In this document: positions 9,571-19,430 of the stretch, piece after piece
How positions within the stretch are numbered: position 1 is the stretch's first letter
Layout of the letters: every line of letters begins with the position of its first letter
Origin: an uncultured Stenotrophomonas sp.
Lineage (GTDB): Bacteria; Pseudomonadota; Gammaproteobacteria; Xanthomonadales; Xanthomonadaceae
Length of the DNA stretch: 64,000 nt
NCBI GenBank assembly: GCA_913775725.1
Contig: CAJYNG010000018.1
Location: 124,001 to 188,000 of the forward strand
Direction of reading: 5' to 3'
Notes under the pieces: generated by a model
What the model was told of the DNA's origin: nothing
What the model saw: only the letters and a program-made list of their open reading frames with translations
Databases searched by the model: none
Made by a program: the position numbers and the translations under genes

Positions 9571-10854
9571 TCACTCTTCGCGTGCGATCGCGCGCCAGCC
9601 AATGTCGTTGCGGTGGAACTCGTTGGCCCAGGTCACCTTGGCGACGCCGGCATAGGCATTGGCCTGCGCGTCGCGCACGCTGTCACCCAGCGCAGCCACG
9701 CACAGCACGCGGCCGCCGGCGCTGACCACCTGGCCCTGTGCATCCAGTGCCGTACCGGCATGGAACACCTTGGCATTGGCAGGCACGTCGTCCAGGCCGG
9801 AAATCACCTCGCCGGTGATCGGCGCTTCCGGGTAGGGCTTCGCGGCCAGCACCACGCCCAGCGACGGGCGCGCGTCCCACTGTGCCTGCACCTGGTCCAG
9901 GCGGCCGTCGATGGCCGCTTCCACCAGCTCCACCAGGTCCGACTGCAGGCGCAGCATCACCGGCTGGGTTTCCGGGTCGCCGAAGCGCACGTTGAACTCG
10001 ATCACCTTCGGTGCACCGCTGGCGTCGATCATCAGGCCGGCGTAGAGGAAACCGGTGAAGGGAATCCCATCGGCGATCATGCCCTGCACGGTGGGATTCA
10101 CCACCTCGCGCATCACGCGAGCGTGCACCTCCGGCGTCACCACCGGTGCCGGCGAATACGCGCCCATGCCGCCGGTATTCGGGCCGGTGTCGCCGTCGCC
10201 GACGCGCTTGTGGTCCTGCGAGGTGGCCATCGGCAGTGCATGCACACCGTCCACCATCGAAATGAAGCTGGCTTCCTCGCCGTCGAGGAATTCCTCGATG
10301 ACCACGCGTGCGCCGGCATCGCCGAACGCGTTGCCCGACAGCATGTCACGCACGGCATCTTCGGCTTCGGCCAGGGTCATCGCCACGATCACGCCCTTGC
10401 CGGCCGCCAGACCATCGGCCTTGACCACGATCGGCGCGCCCTTCTCGCGCACATACGCCAGCGCGGCATCCACCTCGGTGTGCACGGCGTAGAACGCGGT
10501 GGGGATGTTGTGGCGGGCCAAGAAATCCTTGGCGTAGGCCTTGCTGCCTTCCAGCTGCGCGGCGGCGGCGGTCGGCCCGAAGATGCGCAGGCCGGCGGCG
10601 CGGAAGCGGTCGACCACGCCGGCCACCAGCGGTACTTCCGGGCCGACCACGGTCAGCGCTACGCCTTCGGCCTGGGCCAGCGCCAGCAGGCCGTCGATAT
10701 CGGTCACCTTCACCGCCACGTTGCGGCACTTGTCTTCGCTGGCGGTGCCGGCGTTGCCGGGCGCCACGATCACTTCGGTGACACGGGAGGACTGGGCCAG
10801 CTTCCATGCCAGGGCGTGTTCGCGGCCGCCCGAGCCGATGACAAGTACGTTCAT
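9571..10854 (-). CDS. purD: Phosphoribosylamine--glycine ligase
   Basis: Second step of de novo purine synthesis: ATP-dependent joining of phosphoribosylamine and glycine. 427 residues, normal length. N-terminal MNVLVIGSGGREHALAWKL, ATP-grasp residues (PIVVKADGLAAGKGVIVA near 130-150) and EFNVRFGDPETQ near 285-297 are present. The frame is open 53 codons further upstream, but the family start is at 10854. Downstream of purH and a lipoprotein gene on the same strand. Confidence 0.97.
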   Translation of the reverse strand: MNVLVIGSGGREHALAWKLAQSSRVTEVIVAPGNAGTASEDKCRNVAVKVTDIDGLLALAQAEGVALTVVGPEVPLVAGVVDRFRAAGLRIFGPTAAAAQLEGSKAYAKDFLARHNIPTAFYAVHTEVDAALAYVREKGAPIVVKADGLAAGKGVIVAMTLAEAEDAVRDMLSGNAFGDAGARVVIEEFLDGEEASFISMVDGVHALPMATSQDHKRVGDGDTGPNTGGMGAYSPAPVVTPEVHARVMREVVNPTVQGMIADGIPFTGFLYAGLMIDASGAPKVIEFNVRFGDPETQPVMLRLQSDLVELVEAAIDGRLDQVQAQWDARPSLGVVLAAKPYPEAPITGEVISGLDDVPANAKVFHAGTALDAQGQVVSAGGRVLCVAALGDSVRDAQANAYAGVAKVTWANEFHRNDIGWRAIAREE

Positions 10855-10912
10855 CACGAGATTCCAGATTGCGTGGGAAGGGAAGATCGATATCCCCGGC
10901 GGCGCGCGTGGC

Positions 10913-11791
10913 TCACTCGCAGCCTTCGCGTCGCAGCGATTCGGGGAAGGAATAGGCCCAGGTCTTCGGGTCCAGGGTAAAGCGGTGTTCCTGCCGGACC
11001 TGCTTGCCACCACAGGTGGTTCCGGTTTCCTCGATCAGCAGCGGCCAGATGCGCGCGCTGCGATCGCTGTCGTCGAAGCGCAGTGCGAAATCGATGCTGA
11101 AGCGGCGGGTACGGCAGTCCTCGACGGTCTCCGGGTCGCTGCTGGCCCCCAGGTTGTCGCACTCGTACTGGGCATCATTGTCGATATGACTGCGCACGCT
11201 GCCGCTGGCCACCAGGCCGTTCGGGCCCGGCAGGATCAGCGACTGCGAGAGCAGCGAGAAGCCCTGCCCGAACCAGCCGTCCTCGACGCGGAAACCATAG
11301 AAGTCGCTGCCTGCGCGGATGATGCTGGCGGTGCCGGGTTGGCCGCCGCTGCCAAAGCGTTCGCCGGTCAGTTCACTGGTCACGTCGAAGCCCTCGCCCT
11401 TCGGACGCAGCACGAAGAAGTCGATCGTGCCTGCGTCGATGTGCGCGCCTTCGGACAAAGCACCGCAGACCGCCAGCAACTGCTGCCAGCTGTCACCGCT
11501 CACCACCGGTTGCTCGGCGCAGACGTGCCAGTCCATCGGGCGGGTTTCGCCGTCGTCGTTCCAGCTGCCGTGCCATTCACCGGAGAGCCTGGCGTTCTTG
11601 CCGTAGCGCTGGACCAGGAAGGCCTGCAGTCGTGCGGTGCGGCTCACGTGCGCCGTCGGCTCGGCAGGGGCCGACGTGGCGGCCTGCGGCGACGACGCAG
11701 GCACAGGGTCGGCAGCAGGCTTGCAGCCCGCCAGTACGGCCGCACCCGCGAGGGCGAGGGCGGCCAGCGATTTCATTGAAACTGTGGACAT
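10913..11791 (-). CDS. Uncharacterised lipoprotein between purH and purD
   Basis: 292 residues. The N-terminal [18 protein letters not shown] is a lipoprotein signal ending in a lipobox, followed by a Pro/Ala/Ser linker, then a globular domain with several Cys (e.g. CAEQP, AVCGAL, YECDN, EDCRT, TTCGG) that could form periplasmic disulfides. I do not recognise the fold. ATG at 11791 (MSTVSMKS) or five codons later at 11776 could be the start. It begins 16 bp after purH and ends 58 bp before purD, so it is probably co-transcribed, though its relation to purine synthesis is unclear. Confidence 0.75.
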   Translation of the reverse strand: MSTVSMKSLAALALAGAAVLAGCKPAADPVPASSPQAATSAPAEPTAHVSRTARLQAFLVQRYGKNARLSGEWHGSWNDDGETRPMDWHVCAEQPVVSGDSWQQLLAVCGALSEGAHIDAGTIDFFVLRPKGEGFDVTSELTGERFGSGGQPGTASIIRAGSDFYGFRVEDGWFGQGFSLLSQSLILPGPNGLVASGSVRSHIDNDAQYECDNLGASSDPETVEDCRTRRFSIDFALRFDDSDRSARIWPLLIEETGTTCGGKQVRQEHRFTLDPKTWAYSFPESLRREGCE

Positions 11792-11807
11792 CCGTGTCGC
11801 TCCAGGA

Positions 11808-13391
11808 TCAGTGGCGGAAGTGGCGCACGCCGGTGAACACCATGGCCAGGCCATGTTCGTCGGCGGCGGCGATCACTTCGGCATCGCGCATCGAACCGCC
11901 CGGCTGGATGACCGCCTTGATACCGGCGGCGGCAGCGGCATCGATGCCGTCGCGGAACGGGAAGAACGCATCGGAGGCCATCACCGAACCTTCCACCACC
12001 AGGTTCGCGTCGGCCGCCTTGATGCCGGCGATGCGCGCGGAGTAGACGCGGCTCATCTGGCCGGCGCCCACGCCAATCGTGCGGTTGTCCTTGGCGTAGA
12101 CGATCGCGTTGGACTTCACGAACTTGGCCACCTTCCAGGCGAACAGCAGGTCGGTGAACTGCTTGTCGGTCGGCGCCAGCTTGCTGACCACCTTCAGTTC
12201 GTCGCGGGTCATGCCGCGGTTGTCCGAGGACTGCAGCAGCAGGCCCGAGCCGACGCGCTTGCTGTCGAAGTTGTTCAGGCCATCACCGTGCGGGATGCGC
12301 AGCACGCGCACGTTGGCCTTCTTCTGCGCGTATTCCAGCGCGGCCGGCTCGTAGTCCGGGGCGATCAGTACTTCCACGAACTGGCGATCCAGGATCACTT
12401 TGGCGGTGGCGGCGTCCAGCGGCTTGTTGAAGGCGATGATGCCGCCAAAGGCGCTGGTCGGGTCGGTGGCGTAGGCCAGCTCGTAGGCGTCGCCGTTGCC
12501 GGCACCGACGGCCACGCCGCACGGGTTGGCGTGCTTGACGATGACGCAGGCCGGCGCATCGAACTGGCGCACGCATTCCCACGCCGCATCGGCATCGGCC
12601 AGGTTGTTGTAGCTCAGCTCCTTGCCCTGCAGCTGCTGGAAGGTCGCCAGCGTGCCCGGCACCGGGTACAGGTCGCGGTAGAACGCGCCGCTCTGGTGCG
12701 GGTTCTCGCCGTAGCGCAGGTCCATCACCTTCACGAAGGTGGAGTTCATCTGCGCCGGGTACTCGGCACGGGCCGGTACGGCGGCGTCGGTGGCGGTGAC
12801 CGCCGACAGGTAGTTGCTGATCGCGGCATCGTACTGGGCGACGCGGTTGAACGCGGCCACCGAGAACGCGAAGCGGGTGGCGGCCGACAGCTGGCCGTCG
12901 TTGGTGTCCAGCGAGGCCAGCAGTTCGGCGTACTGCGACGGGTCGGTGGCCACTGCCACGCGGGCGAAGTTCTTGGCCGCCGAGCGCAGCATGGCCGGAC
13001 CGCCGATGTCGATGTTCTCGACCGCGTCGGCCAGGGTGCAGTCGGCCTTGGCGGTGACCGACTCGAACGGGTACAGGTTCAGCACCAGCAGGTCGATGGC
13101 ACCGATGCCGTGCTCGGCCATCACCGCATCATCCAGGCCCGAACGGCCCAGCAGGCCGCCGTGCACCATCGGGTGCAGGGTCTTGACCCGGCCATCCATC
13201 ATTTCCGGGAAACCGGTGACGTCGGCCACGTCCTTCACGGCCAGGCCCGCATCGCGGATCGCCTTGGCGGTGCCGCCGGTGGACAGCAGCTCCACGCCGC
13301 GTGCCGCCAGCGCAGTGGCCAGCTCGACCAGACCGGTCTTGTCGGAAACGGAGAGGAGGGCCCGGCGGACGGGCAACAGATCAGCAGTCAT
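11808..13391 (-). CDS. purH: Bifunctional AICAR transformylase / IMP cyclohydrolase
   Basis: Catalyses the last two steps of IMP synthesis. 527 residues, usual length. The N-terminal cyclohydrolase domain begins with [23 protein letters not shown], and the transformylase domain carries [14 protein letters not shown] and [10 protein letters not shown]. The start at 13391 gives [18 protein letters not shown]; 68 further open codons upstream have no family match. Confidence 0.97.
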   Translation of the reverse strand: MTADLLPVRRALLSVSDKTGLVELATALAARGVELLSTGGTAKAIRDAGLAVKDVADVTGFPEMMDGRVKTLHPMVHGGLLGRSGLDDAVMAEHGIGAIDLLVLNLYPFESVTAKADCTLADAVENIDIGGPAMLRSAAKNFARVAVATDPSQYAELLASLDTNDGQLSAATRFAFSVAAFNRVAQYDAAISNYLSAVTATDAAVPARAEYPAQMNSTFVKVMDLRYGENPHQSGAFYRDLYPVPGTLATFQQLQGKELSYNNLADADAAWECVRQFDAPACVIVKHANPCGVAVGAGNGDAYELAYATDPTSAFGGIIAFNKPLDAATAKVILDRQFVEVLIAPDYEPAALEYAQKKANVRVLRIPHGDGLNNFDSKRVGSGLLLQSSDNRGMTRDELKVVSKLAPTDKQFTDLLFAWKVAKFVKSNAIVYAKDNRTIGVGAGQMSRVYSARIAGIKAADANLVVEGSVMASDAFFPFRDGIDAAAAAGIKAVIQPGGSMRDAEVIAAADEHGLAMVFTGVRHFRH

Positions 13392-13614
13392 GGGACAGAA
13401 TCGGCAGCGGAGCGGGGCCGATATTGTAGGCGGTGGGGGCCGGTGGCGGGCGCTGGAAGGGGTAATTTGCCCTGGCAATCGGCGTAAGGCCGGGTCGGGA
13501 ACACCGATCCGGCCCGATCCGGGGGCTGGGCTGCGGACCAGAGCCGGGTTGCCGGAATCTGCCAACGATGGGGTAGGCTGTGCCCGCACTGCCAAGGATC
13601 AGCGGGTACGGATC
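13392..13614. other. Divergent intergenic region purH / ynb-like operon
   Basis: 223 bp that must carry promoters for purH (minus) and for the ynb-like operon (plus). I see no convincing -35/-10 pair or palindromic operator. Confidence 0.3.
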
Positions 13615-14232
13615 ATGTCGATCTACGCATTGAAAGGACGTTTCCAGGACCTGTTGCGTCCAGCCGTACGCGGTCTGTTCCGCATGGGGATCACTGCCAA
13701 TACGGTGACCGTGGCCGCTGCCGTGGTCTCGCTGCTGGTGGCTGCCGCCGTCTGGTGCTGCGCACCGGCCCAGCCCCTGCTGTACCTGCTGCTGCCACTG
13801 TGGATGCTGCTGCGCATGGCGCTCAACGCGGTGGACGGCATGCTGGCCCGCGAGTTCGGCCAGCAATCGCGGCTGGGCGCCTATCTGAACGAGTTGTGCG
13901 ATGTGATCGCCGACGCGGCGCTGTACTTGAGCCTGCTCAGCGTGCCGGGCGTGCGCCCGGAAGCGCTGTGGCTGCTGGCCTGGACGGCGGCACTGAGCGA
14001 GTACGCCGGCGTGCTGGGGCTGATGGTCGGGGCCAGCCGTCGCTATGACGGCCCGATGGGCAAGAGCGACCGCGCCTTCGTCATCGGCGTGCTGGGCCTG
14101 CTGCTGGCGTTTGAATGGGTTGGCGCGATGACGGTCACTGGCGTGGCCGCGGCGATGGCGGTGCTGTGCGTGCTGACGATGATCAATCGCGTCCGTCGCG
14201 GACTGCGGGAAGCGGCGGTTTCGCCGAACTAA
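13615..14232 (+). CDS. CDP-alcohol phosphatidyltransferase family protein (YnbA-like)
   Basis: Integral membrane enzyme family that transfers a phosphatidyl group from a CDP-lipid to an alcohol. 205 residues with about five to six hydrophobic helices. The signature reads NAVDGMLAR, eight residues, then GAYLNELCDVIAD. Compared with the canonical DxxDGxxAR...GxxxDxxxD, the first and third Asp are Asn. As I recall, E. coli YnbA has the same two Asn, so this looks like a subfamily trait rather than decay. First gene of a tightly packed operon with hydrolase/methyltransferase, phosphatase, acyltransferase and CdsA-like genes. The substrate is unknown. Confidence 0.85.
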   Translation: MSIYALKGRFQDLLRPAVRGLFRMGITANTVTVAAAVVSLLVAAAVWCCAPAQPLLYLLLPLWMLLRMALNAVDGMLAREFGQQSRLGAYLNELCDVIADAALYLSLLSVPGVRPEALWLLAWTAALSEYAGVLGLMVGASRRYDGPMGKSDRAFVIGVLGLLLAFEWVGAMTVTGVAAAMAVLCVLTMINRVRRGLREAAVSPN

Positions 14233-14266
14233 TCAAGCAGATACAAAAAGACAATCAGGAGATTGC

Positions 14267-16018
14267 ATGCGTCAGGCGCAGGAACGGGAATTCCACAGCT
14301 TCGACCAGGTACCGCTGTTCTACCGGTACTGGGCGGGGACCACCGCAACCCCGGCCACCAAGGCCATCGTGCTGCTGCATCGCGGCCATGAACATTCCGG
14401 GCGGGTCACCCATCTGGTCGATGAGCTGGACCTGCCCGACACTGCCTTCTTCGCCTGGGATGCGCGCGGCAATGGCCGTTCGCCGGGTGCACGTGGCGAT
14501 GCACCGGGCTTCCCTGCGCTGGTGCGTGACCTCGACAGCTTCATCGCCCACATCGGCGCCGAGCACGGCATCGCGGTGGAAGACATCGTGGTGATCGCGC
14601 AGAGCGTGGGGGCGGTGGTCGCCGCGACCTGGGTGCACGATTACGCGCCGCGCCTGCGCGCGCTGGTGATGGCCTCGCCGGCGTTCAAGGTGAAGCTGTA
14701 CGTGCCGTTCGCACGGCCGGGCCTGGCGTTGATGCAGAAGCTGCGCGGCAACTTCTTCGTCAACAGCTACGTCAAGCCGCAGTGGCTGACCCATGATCCG
14801 GCGCGGGTGGAAAGCTACCGTACCGATCCGCTGATCACCCGACCGATCTCGGTGCGCGTGCTGCTGGGCCTGTACGAAGCGGCAGACCGCATCGTCGCCG
14901 ACGCGCAGGCGATCAGCGTGCCGGTGCAGCTGCTGGTGTCCGGCTCGGACTTCGTCGTGCATCGTGGCCCGCAGGACCGCTTCTACGAGCGCCTGTCCAG
15001 CCCGATCAAGGAGCGCGTGCACCTGCCGGGCTTCTTCCACGACACGCTGGGCGAACGTGATCGCGCGCCGGCACTGGCGCGCATCCGCAGCTTCGTCCAG
15101 GCGCGCTTCGCCGAACCCCTGCGCGAGTTGTCGCGTCGTGACGCACACCGGCACGGGCCGACCTTCGAGGAATCGGAGATCCTGGCATGGCCACCGGAAC
15201 GCAACAGCCTGGCCGACCTGCGCTGGCGCGTGGTGCGTGGCGGCCTGCGTTTCGGCGGCACGTTGTCCGAAGGCATCGCACTGGGCCTGCAGACCGGTTT
15301 CGATTCCGGCAGCACGCTGGACTACATCTATCGCGACCAAGCGCGCGGCAAGGGCCCGCTGGGGCGCATGGTCGATCGCAATTATCTGGACGCGATCGGC
15401 TGGCGCGGCATCCGCATCCGTGGCCAGCACCTGCAGGAACTGCTGCGCGACGCTGCCCAGCGCCTGCGCGGGCAGGGCACGCCGGTGCGCGTGCTGGACG
15501 TGGCCGCCGGCCATGGCCGTTATGTGCTGGAAGCACTGGGCCAAGGCGAGCAGCGCGCCGAGCGGATCGTGCTGCGTGATTTCAGCGATCTGAACGTGAC
15601 CCAGGGCCAGGCCTTGATCGAGCGCCTCGGTGCGGCCGACATCGCGCGCTTCGAGCAGGGCGATGCGTTCGATCCGGCGCAGCTGGCGGCGGTGGACCCG
15701 GCGCCGACGCTGGCGGTGGTATCGGGCCTATATGAACTGTTCCCCGACAACGATGCGGTGCTGCGCTCGCTGCAGGGCATTGCCGCAGCGGTACCGGTGG
15801 GCGGCTATCTGGCCTACACCGGCCAACCCTGGCACCCGCAGCTGGAATTCATCGCGCGCGCGCTGACCAGCCATCGTGGTGGCGCCGCGTGGGTGATGCG
15901 CCGCCGTACCCAGCAGGAGATGGATGAGCTGGTGCGCCTGGCCGGCTTCGAGAAGGTGGCGCAGCGGATCGACGACTTCGGTATCTTCACCGTGTCGCTG
16001 GCGCGCCGGACCGCGTGA
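14267..16018 (+). CDS. Bifunctional alpha/beta-hydrolase / SAM methyltransferase (YnbC-like)
   Basis: 583 residues. N-terminal alpha/beta-hydrolase (about 1-300): oxyanion loop VLLHRGHEHSG, FAWDARGNGRSPG, nucleophile elbow AQSVGA near 111-116, and a C-terminal His in PGFFHDTLGE. C-terminal methyltransferase (about 340-583): motif I VRVLDVAAGHGRYVLEAL near 408. The fusion matches E. coli YnbC by architecture. Likely acts on a lysophospholipid- or lipid-like substrate, by inference from neighbouring lipid enzymes. Its TGA overlaps the next ATG. Confidence 0.85.
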   Translation: MRQAQEREFHSFDQVPLFYRYWAGTTATPATKAIVLLHRGHEHSGRVTHLVDELDLPDTAFFAWDARGNGRSPGARGDAPGFPALVRDLDSFIAHIGAEHGIAVEDIVVIAQSVGAVVAATWVHDYAPRLRALVMASPAFKVKLYVPFARPGLALMQKLRGNFFVNSYVKPQWLTHDPARVESYRTDPLITRPISVRVLLGLYEAADRIVADAQAISVPVQLLVSGSDFVVHRGPQDRFYERLSSPIKERVHLPGFFHDTLGERDRAPALARIRSFVQARFAEPLRELSRRDAHRHGPTFEESEILAWPPERNSLADLRWRVVRGGLRFGGTLSEGIALGLQTGFDSGSTLDYIYRDQARGKGPLGRMVDRNYLDAIGWRGIRIRGQHLQELLRDAAQRLRGQGTPVRVLDVAAGHGRYVLEALGQGEQRAERIVLRDFSDLNVTQGQALIERLGAADIARFEQGDAFDPAQLAAVDPAPTLAVVSGLYELFPDNDAVLRSLQGIAAAVPVGGYLAYTGQPWHPQLEFIARALTSHRGGAAWVMRRRTQQEMDELVRLAGFEKVAQRIDDFGIFTVSLARRTA

Positions 16019-17346
16019 TGGCGACGCTCGCTGCAACCCCACTGGCTGCAGAGGGGCGCCCTTGGCGGCGCGCCCTGCTGTGGCTTGCCCTGCTGGGCCC
16101 GTTCTTCTTCGCCAGTTATGGCTTCGCCAACTGGATGGCCGGTCGCCACGCCGCGTTGCCGGTGATGGCATTCGCGTGGGAGACGCACATTCCGTTCGTG
16201 CCGTGGACGATCGTGCCGTACTGGTCGATCGATCTGTTCTACGCGATCTCATTCTTCCTGTGCCGTCGGCGCCTCGAACTGGACCGGCATGCGCTGCGAC
16301 TGTTCAGTGCACAGCTGATCGCCGTGAGCTGCTTCCTGCTGTGGCCGCTGCGCTTCAGCTTCGAGCGTCCTGAGATCGGCGGTGTGTTCGGCTGGCTGTT
16401 CGATGTGCTGCTGGGCTTCGACAAGCCATTCAACCAGGCGCCGTCGCTGCACATCGTGCTGTTGATCGTGCTGTGGGTGAAGTTCGCGCAGTACCTGCAC
16501 GGTGTGTGGCGCTGGGTGCTGCACGTGTGGGCGCTGCTGATCGGCGTCTCGGTGCTGACCACGTTCCAGCACCATTTCATCGATATCCCGACCGGCCTGC
16601 TGGCCGGTTGGCTGTGCGTCTGGCTGTGGCCGGAGCAGGGCACGCCACCGCTGGGTGCATGGCACACGGCACGTGATGCCAAGCGTTGGCGCCTGGCTGC
16701 GCTGTACCTGCTGGGGGCCGCGGTATTGCTAGTGCCGGTGGTATTTCTGCGTGGCGCGGCGTTGTGGCTGCTGTGGCCGGTGGTGTCGTTGCTGCTGGTG
16801 GCGCTGGCGTATGCCGGGCTGGGTGCGGCGGTGTTCCAGAAGCGCGCCGATGGACGTCTGACCATGGCGGCACGCTGGCTGCTGGCACCGTACCTGGGCG
16901 CTGCCTGGATCAACTCGCGGCTGTGGACGCGGCGGGTGCCGCAGCCGGTGCCGGTGCTGGACGGCGTGTGGCTGGGCCGCATTCCCAACGGCGCGTTGCC
17001 GCCGCCACTGGTGGGCGTGGTGGATGCCTGCGCCGAGTTGTCCTGTCACGCACCGAGCGCAGCGTATGCCAGCGTGCCAATGCTGGACCTGGTGGTACCT
17101 GCTCCGGAACAGCTGCGCGAGGCGGCCGAGGTCATCGAGCGCCTGCGTGCGCAGGGGCCGTTGCTGGTGTGCTGTGCGCTGGGCTACTCGCGCAGTGCTG
17201 CCAGCGTGGCGACCTGGCTGCTGCGCAGTGGTCGCGCGGCTGATGCCGATGCGGCGGTGGCGATCGTGCGTTCTGCGCGCCCTGGCATCGTGCTGGGTAC
17301 GGCCCATATGCGTGCCATCACCGATGCGGCAGGAGCGCGAACATGA
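16018..17346 (+). CDS. PAP2-type membrane phosphatase fused to dual-specificity phosphatase (YnbD-like)
   Basis: 442 residues. The N-terminal 300 residues are a multi-spanning membrane domain with PAP2-like motif remnants (PSLH near 141-144 and HHFIDIPTG near 182-190). The C-terminal soluble domain (about 310-440) is a Cys-based phosphatase: the loop CALGYSR fits CX5R. Such fusions resemble phosphatidylglycerophosphate or phosphoinositide phosphatases. The overlap with the upstream gene (TGATG at the junction, start 16018) indicates translational coupling. Substrate unknown; dephosphorylation of the product of the CDP-alcohol transferase is the obvious hypothesis. Confidence 0.82.
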   Translation: MATLAATPLAAEGRPWRRALLWLALLGPFFFASYGFANWMAGRHAALPVMAFAWETHIPFVPWTIVPYWSIDLFYAISFFLCRRRLELDRHALRLFSAQLIAVSCFLLWPLRFSFERPEIGGVFGWLFDVLLGFDKPFNQAPSLHIVLLIVLWVKFAQYLHGVWRWVLHVWALLIGVSVLTTFQHHFIDIPTGLLAGWLCVWLWPEQGTPPLGAWHTARDAKRWRLAALYLLGAAVLLVPVVFLRGAALWLLWPVVSLLLVALAYAGLGAAVFQKRADGRLTMAARWLLAPYLGAAWINSRLWTRRVPQPVPVLDGVWLGRIPNGALPPPLVGVVDACAELSCHAPSAAYASVPMLDLVVPAPEQLREAAEVIERLRAQGPLLVCCALGYSRSAASVATWLLRSGRAADADAAVAIVRSARPGIVLGTAHMRAITDAAGART

Positions 17347-17780
17347 GTACGGTTCCCGATCTGGCGACCATGCAGCTGCTGATGCGGCAGGGGCGTTGGC
17401 CGGCATGCCTGTCGCTGGGGCTGCTGCTGGTGGCATTGCTGCTGCTCGGCACCGAGCCGGGCCTGGCGATGATCGCTGCAGGGTTGTTGCTGGCCAGCAT
17501 GTTTGCAGGGGCGGTGCAGACGTACCACGCGTGGCGGGTGGCGCTGGACGCCGGCCTGCTGCAGCTGCTGCGCGATGAAGGCCTGGACGGCGACGCCGCC
17601 GCGGGCCGCACCGATCAGCTGCTGCAGGACAGCGGCCTGCGCCGCGCGTCTCCCGATGCGCCCCTGCGGGCCTGGGACGCGCGCTGGGCCGGCATGCGTC
17701 GCCTGCTGCTGCGCCAGTACCTGCTGACCGCGGCGCAGTTCGCACTGCTGGTGCTGGCCGTGTTGTGGCCGCAGACGTGA
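17343..17780 (+). CDS. Small membrane protein of the ynb-like operon
   Basis: 145 residues. Two hydrophobic stretches near the N-terminus (about 20-40 and 42-60), a polar middle rich in Asp/Arg/Ala, and a C-terminal helix (about 125-143). I recognise no family. ATGA overlap with the phosphatase gene and a 13-bp gap to the acyltransferase place it firmly in the operon; it may be a membrane scaffold or accessory subunit (inference). Confidence 0.7.
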   Translation: MSTVPDLATMQLLMRQGRWPACLSLGLLLVALLLLGTEPGLAMIAAGLLLASMFAGAVQTYHAWRVALDAGLLQLLRDEGLDGDAAAGRTDQLLQDSGLRRASPDAPLRAWDARWAGMRRLLLRQYLLTAAQFALLVLAVLWPQT

Positions 17781-17793
17781 ACGGGAGGGATGG

Positions 17794-18423
17794 ATGTTCG
17801 CCGAACTGATTGCCCGCGCCTGCAGTGGCGCGATCCATGTGGTGACAGGCGCACGCGCGCTGTGGATCGGTTGCGCGCCGTCCAGCGAGCGCCGCGTGTA
17901 CTACGGCAACCACGCCAGCCATGGTGACTTCGTCCTGATCTGGTCATCGATGCCACCCGCATTGCGGCGCCAGGTGCGGCCAGTTGCCGCCGCCGAGTAC
18001 TGGCAGCGCGACGGCCTGCGTCGCTACCTGATCGATGCGGTGTTCAACGGCGTACTGGTCGAGCGCGAGGCCGGCCATCGCCAGCAGGACCCGCTGCAGG
18101 CCCTGCGTGATGCGGTGGACGAAGACTGTTCGCTGATCCTGTTCCCGGAAGGCACCCGCAACGTGGGCGATGAGCCATTGCTGCCGTTCAAGAGCGGCAT
18201 CTATCACCTGGCGCGGCAACGGCCGGAGCTGGAATTCGTACCGGTGTGGATCGACAACCTGAAGCGGGTGATGCCCAAGGGCCGCTTCCTGCCGCTGCCC
18301 TTGCTGTGTACGGCCACCTTCGGCACGCCGCTGCGGCTGCAGGCCGACGAGGACAAGGCTGCGTTCCTGGCCCGCAGCCGGCAGGCGCTGCTGGACCTGG
18401 CGCCGAATGGAGGTCGTGCATGA
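17794..18423 (+). CDS. 1-acyl-glycerol-3-phosphate acyltransferase family protein (PlsC-like)
   Basis: 209 residues. Acyltransferase motif I HX4D is met by HASHGD (about 32-37) and motif III by LFPEGTRNVGD near 115-125; the later PVWIDNLKRVMPKG fits motif IV. The family acylates lysophosphatidate or related lipids using acyl-CoA or acyl-ACP. Preceded by GGGAGG. Its stop overlaps the CdsA-like start. Substrate not determinable from sequence. Confidence 0.85.
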   Translation: MFAELIARACSGAIHVVTGARALWIGCAPSSERRVYYGNHASHGDFVLIWSSMPPALRRQVRPVAAAEYWQRDGLRRYLIDAVFNGVLVEREAGHRQQDPLQALRDAVDEDCSLILFPEGTRNVGDEPLLPFKSGIYHLARQRPELEFVPVWIDNLKRVMPKGRFLPLPLLCTATFGTPLRLQADEDKAAFLARSRQALLDLAPNGGRA

Positions 18424-19415
18424 GTTTCGTGTTGGATGTATCTGGCGATCTGGCAGCGCAGAGCGTCGGCCAGCAGACCGGCCTGCTGTTCGCTGGCGTG
18501 GGTGCGGTGCTGGTACTGGCCACGCTGGTGGCCGAGACCCTGCGCTGGCGCCAGCGCGGGCAGCCCAGCGCGGTGATCGCCAACCTGGTCTCGCGCATCC
18601 GCGCGTGGTGGGTGATGGCGATCGTGGTCGGGTTGGCGCTGTTCTTCGGCCGTGCCGGCGTGATCGTGCTGTTCGCGATCATCTCCCTGTTCGCGCTGCG
18701 CGAGTTCATCACCCTGGCGCCGACCCGTTCAGGCGACTACTACGCGCTGCTGGCCGCGTTCTACATCGTGCTGCCCTGGCAGTACTACCTGGTGTGGATC
18801 GACTGGTACGGCATGTACACGCTGTTGATTCCGGTCTATGCGTTCCTGTTCCTGCCGATCCTGTCGACCATCGGCGGTGACACCACGCACTACCTGGAGC
18901 GGACCGCGAAAGTGCAGTGGGGGCTGATGATCTGCGTGTTCTGCATTTCGCATGTACCGCTGTTGCTGAACCTGCACGTTCCCGGACATGATCCGTCGCG
19001 CAACGTGTTGCTGTTCGCTTTCCTGGTGATCGTGGTGCAGTCCTCGGACGTGCTGCAGTACATCTGGGGCAAGCTGCTGGGCAAGCACCTGATCGCACCG
19101 AAGCTGTCGCCGTCGAAGACGGTGGAGGGCTTCGTCGGCGGCGTGCTGAGTGCCAGCGCGCTGGGCGCGGCGCTGTGGTGGATCACCCCGTTCACGCCGC
19201 TGCAGGCGTTTGGCCTGTCGCTGCTGATCAATCTGATGGGGTTCTGGGGTGGCCTGGTGATGTCGGCGATCAAGCGCGATCGTGGCATCAAGGACTGGGG
19301 CCACATGATCGAGGGCCATGGCGGCATGCTCGACCGGCTGGATTCGGTGTGCTTCGCCGCGCCGGTGTTCTTCCACGTGGTGCGGTATTACTGGAAGGCA
19401 GGCGGGGGCGGGTGA
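18420..19415 (+). CDS. Phosphatidate cytidylyltransferase (CdsA/YnbB-like)
   Basis: Integral membrane enzyme that makes CDP-diacylglycerol from phosphatidate and CTP. 331 residues, about eight membrane segments. The CdsA signature is complete: SAIKRDRGIKDWGHMIEGHG followed by GMLDRLDS (about 281-308). Last gene of the operon; it would supply the CDP-lipid donor for the first gene's transferase. Probably a second, specialised CdsA rather than the essential housekeeping copy, because of its neighbours. Confidence 0.9.
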   Translation: MSFVLDVSGDLAAQSVGQQTGLLFAGVGAVLVLATLVAETLRWRQRGQPSAVIANLVSRIRAWWVMAIVVGLALFFGRAGVIVLFAIISLFALREFITLAPTRSGDYYALLAAFYIVLPWQYYLVWIDWYGMYTLLIPVYAFLFLPILSTIGGDTTHYLERTAKVQWGLMICVFCISHVPLLLNLHVPGHDPSRNVLLFAFLVIVVQSSDVLQYIWGKLLGKHLIAPKLSPSKTVEGFVGGVLSASALGAALWWITPFTPLQAFGLSLLINLMGFWGGLVMSAIKRDRGIKDWGHMIEGHGGMLDRLDSVCFAAPVFFHVVRYYWKAGGGG

Positions 19416-19430
19416 TTCTGCCGGGCTTCC

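Noticed and set aside
9520-10980. 486-codon plus-strand frame opposite purD
   Set aside because: Shadow of purD; no start context and no recognisable domain.
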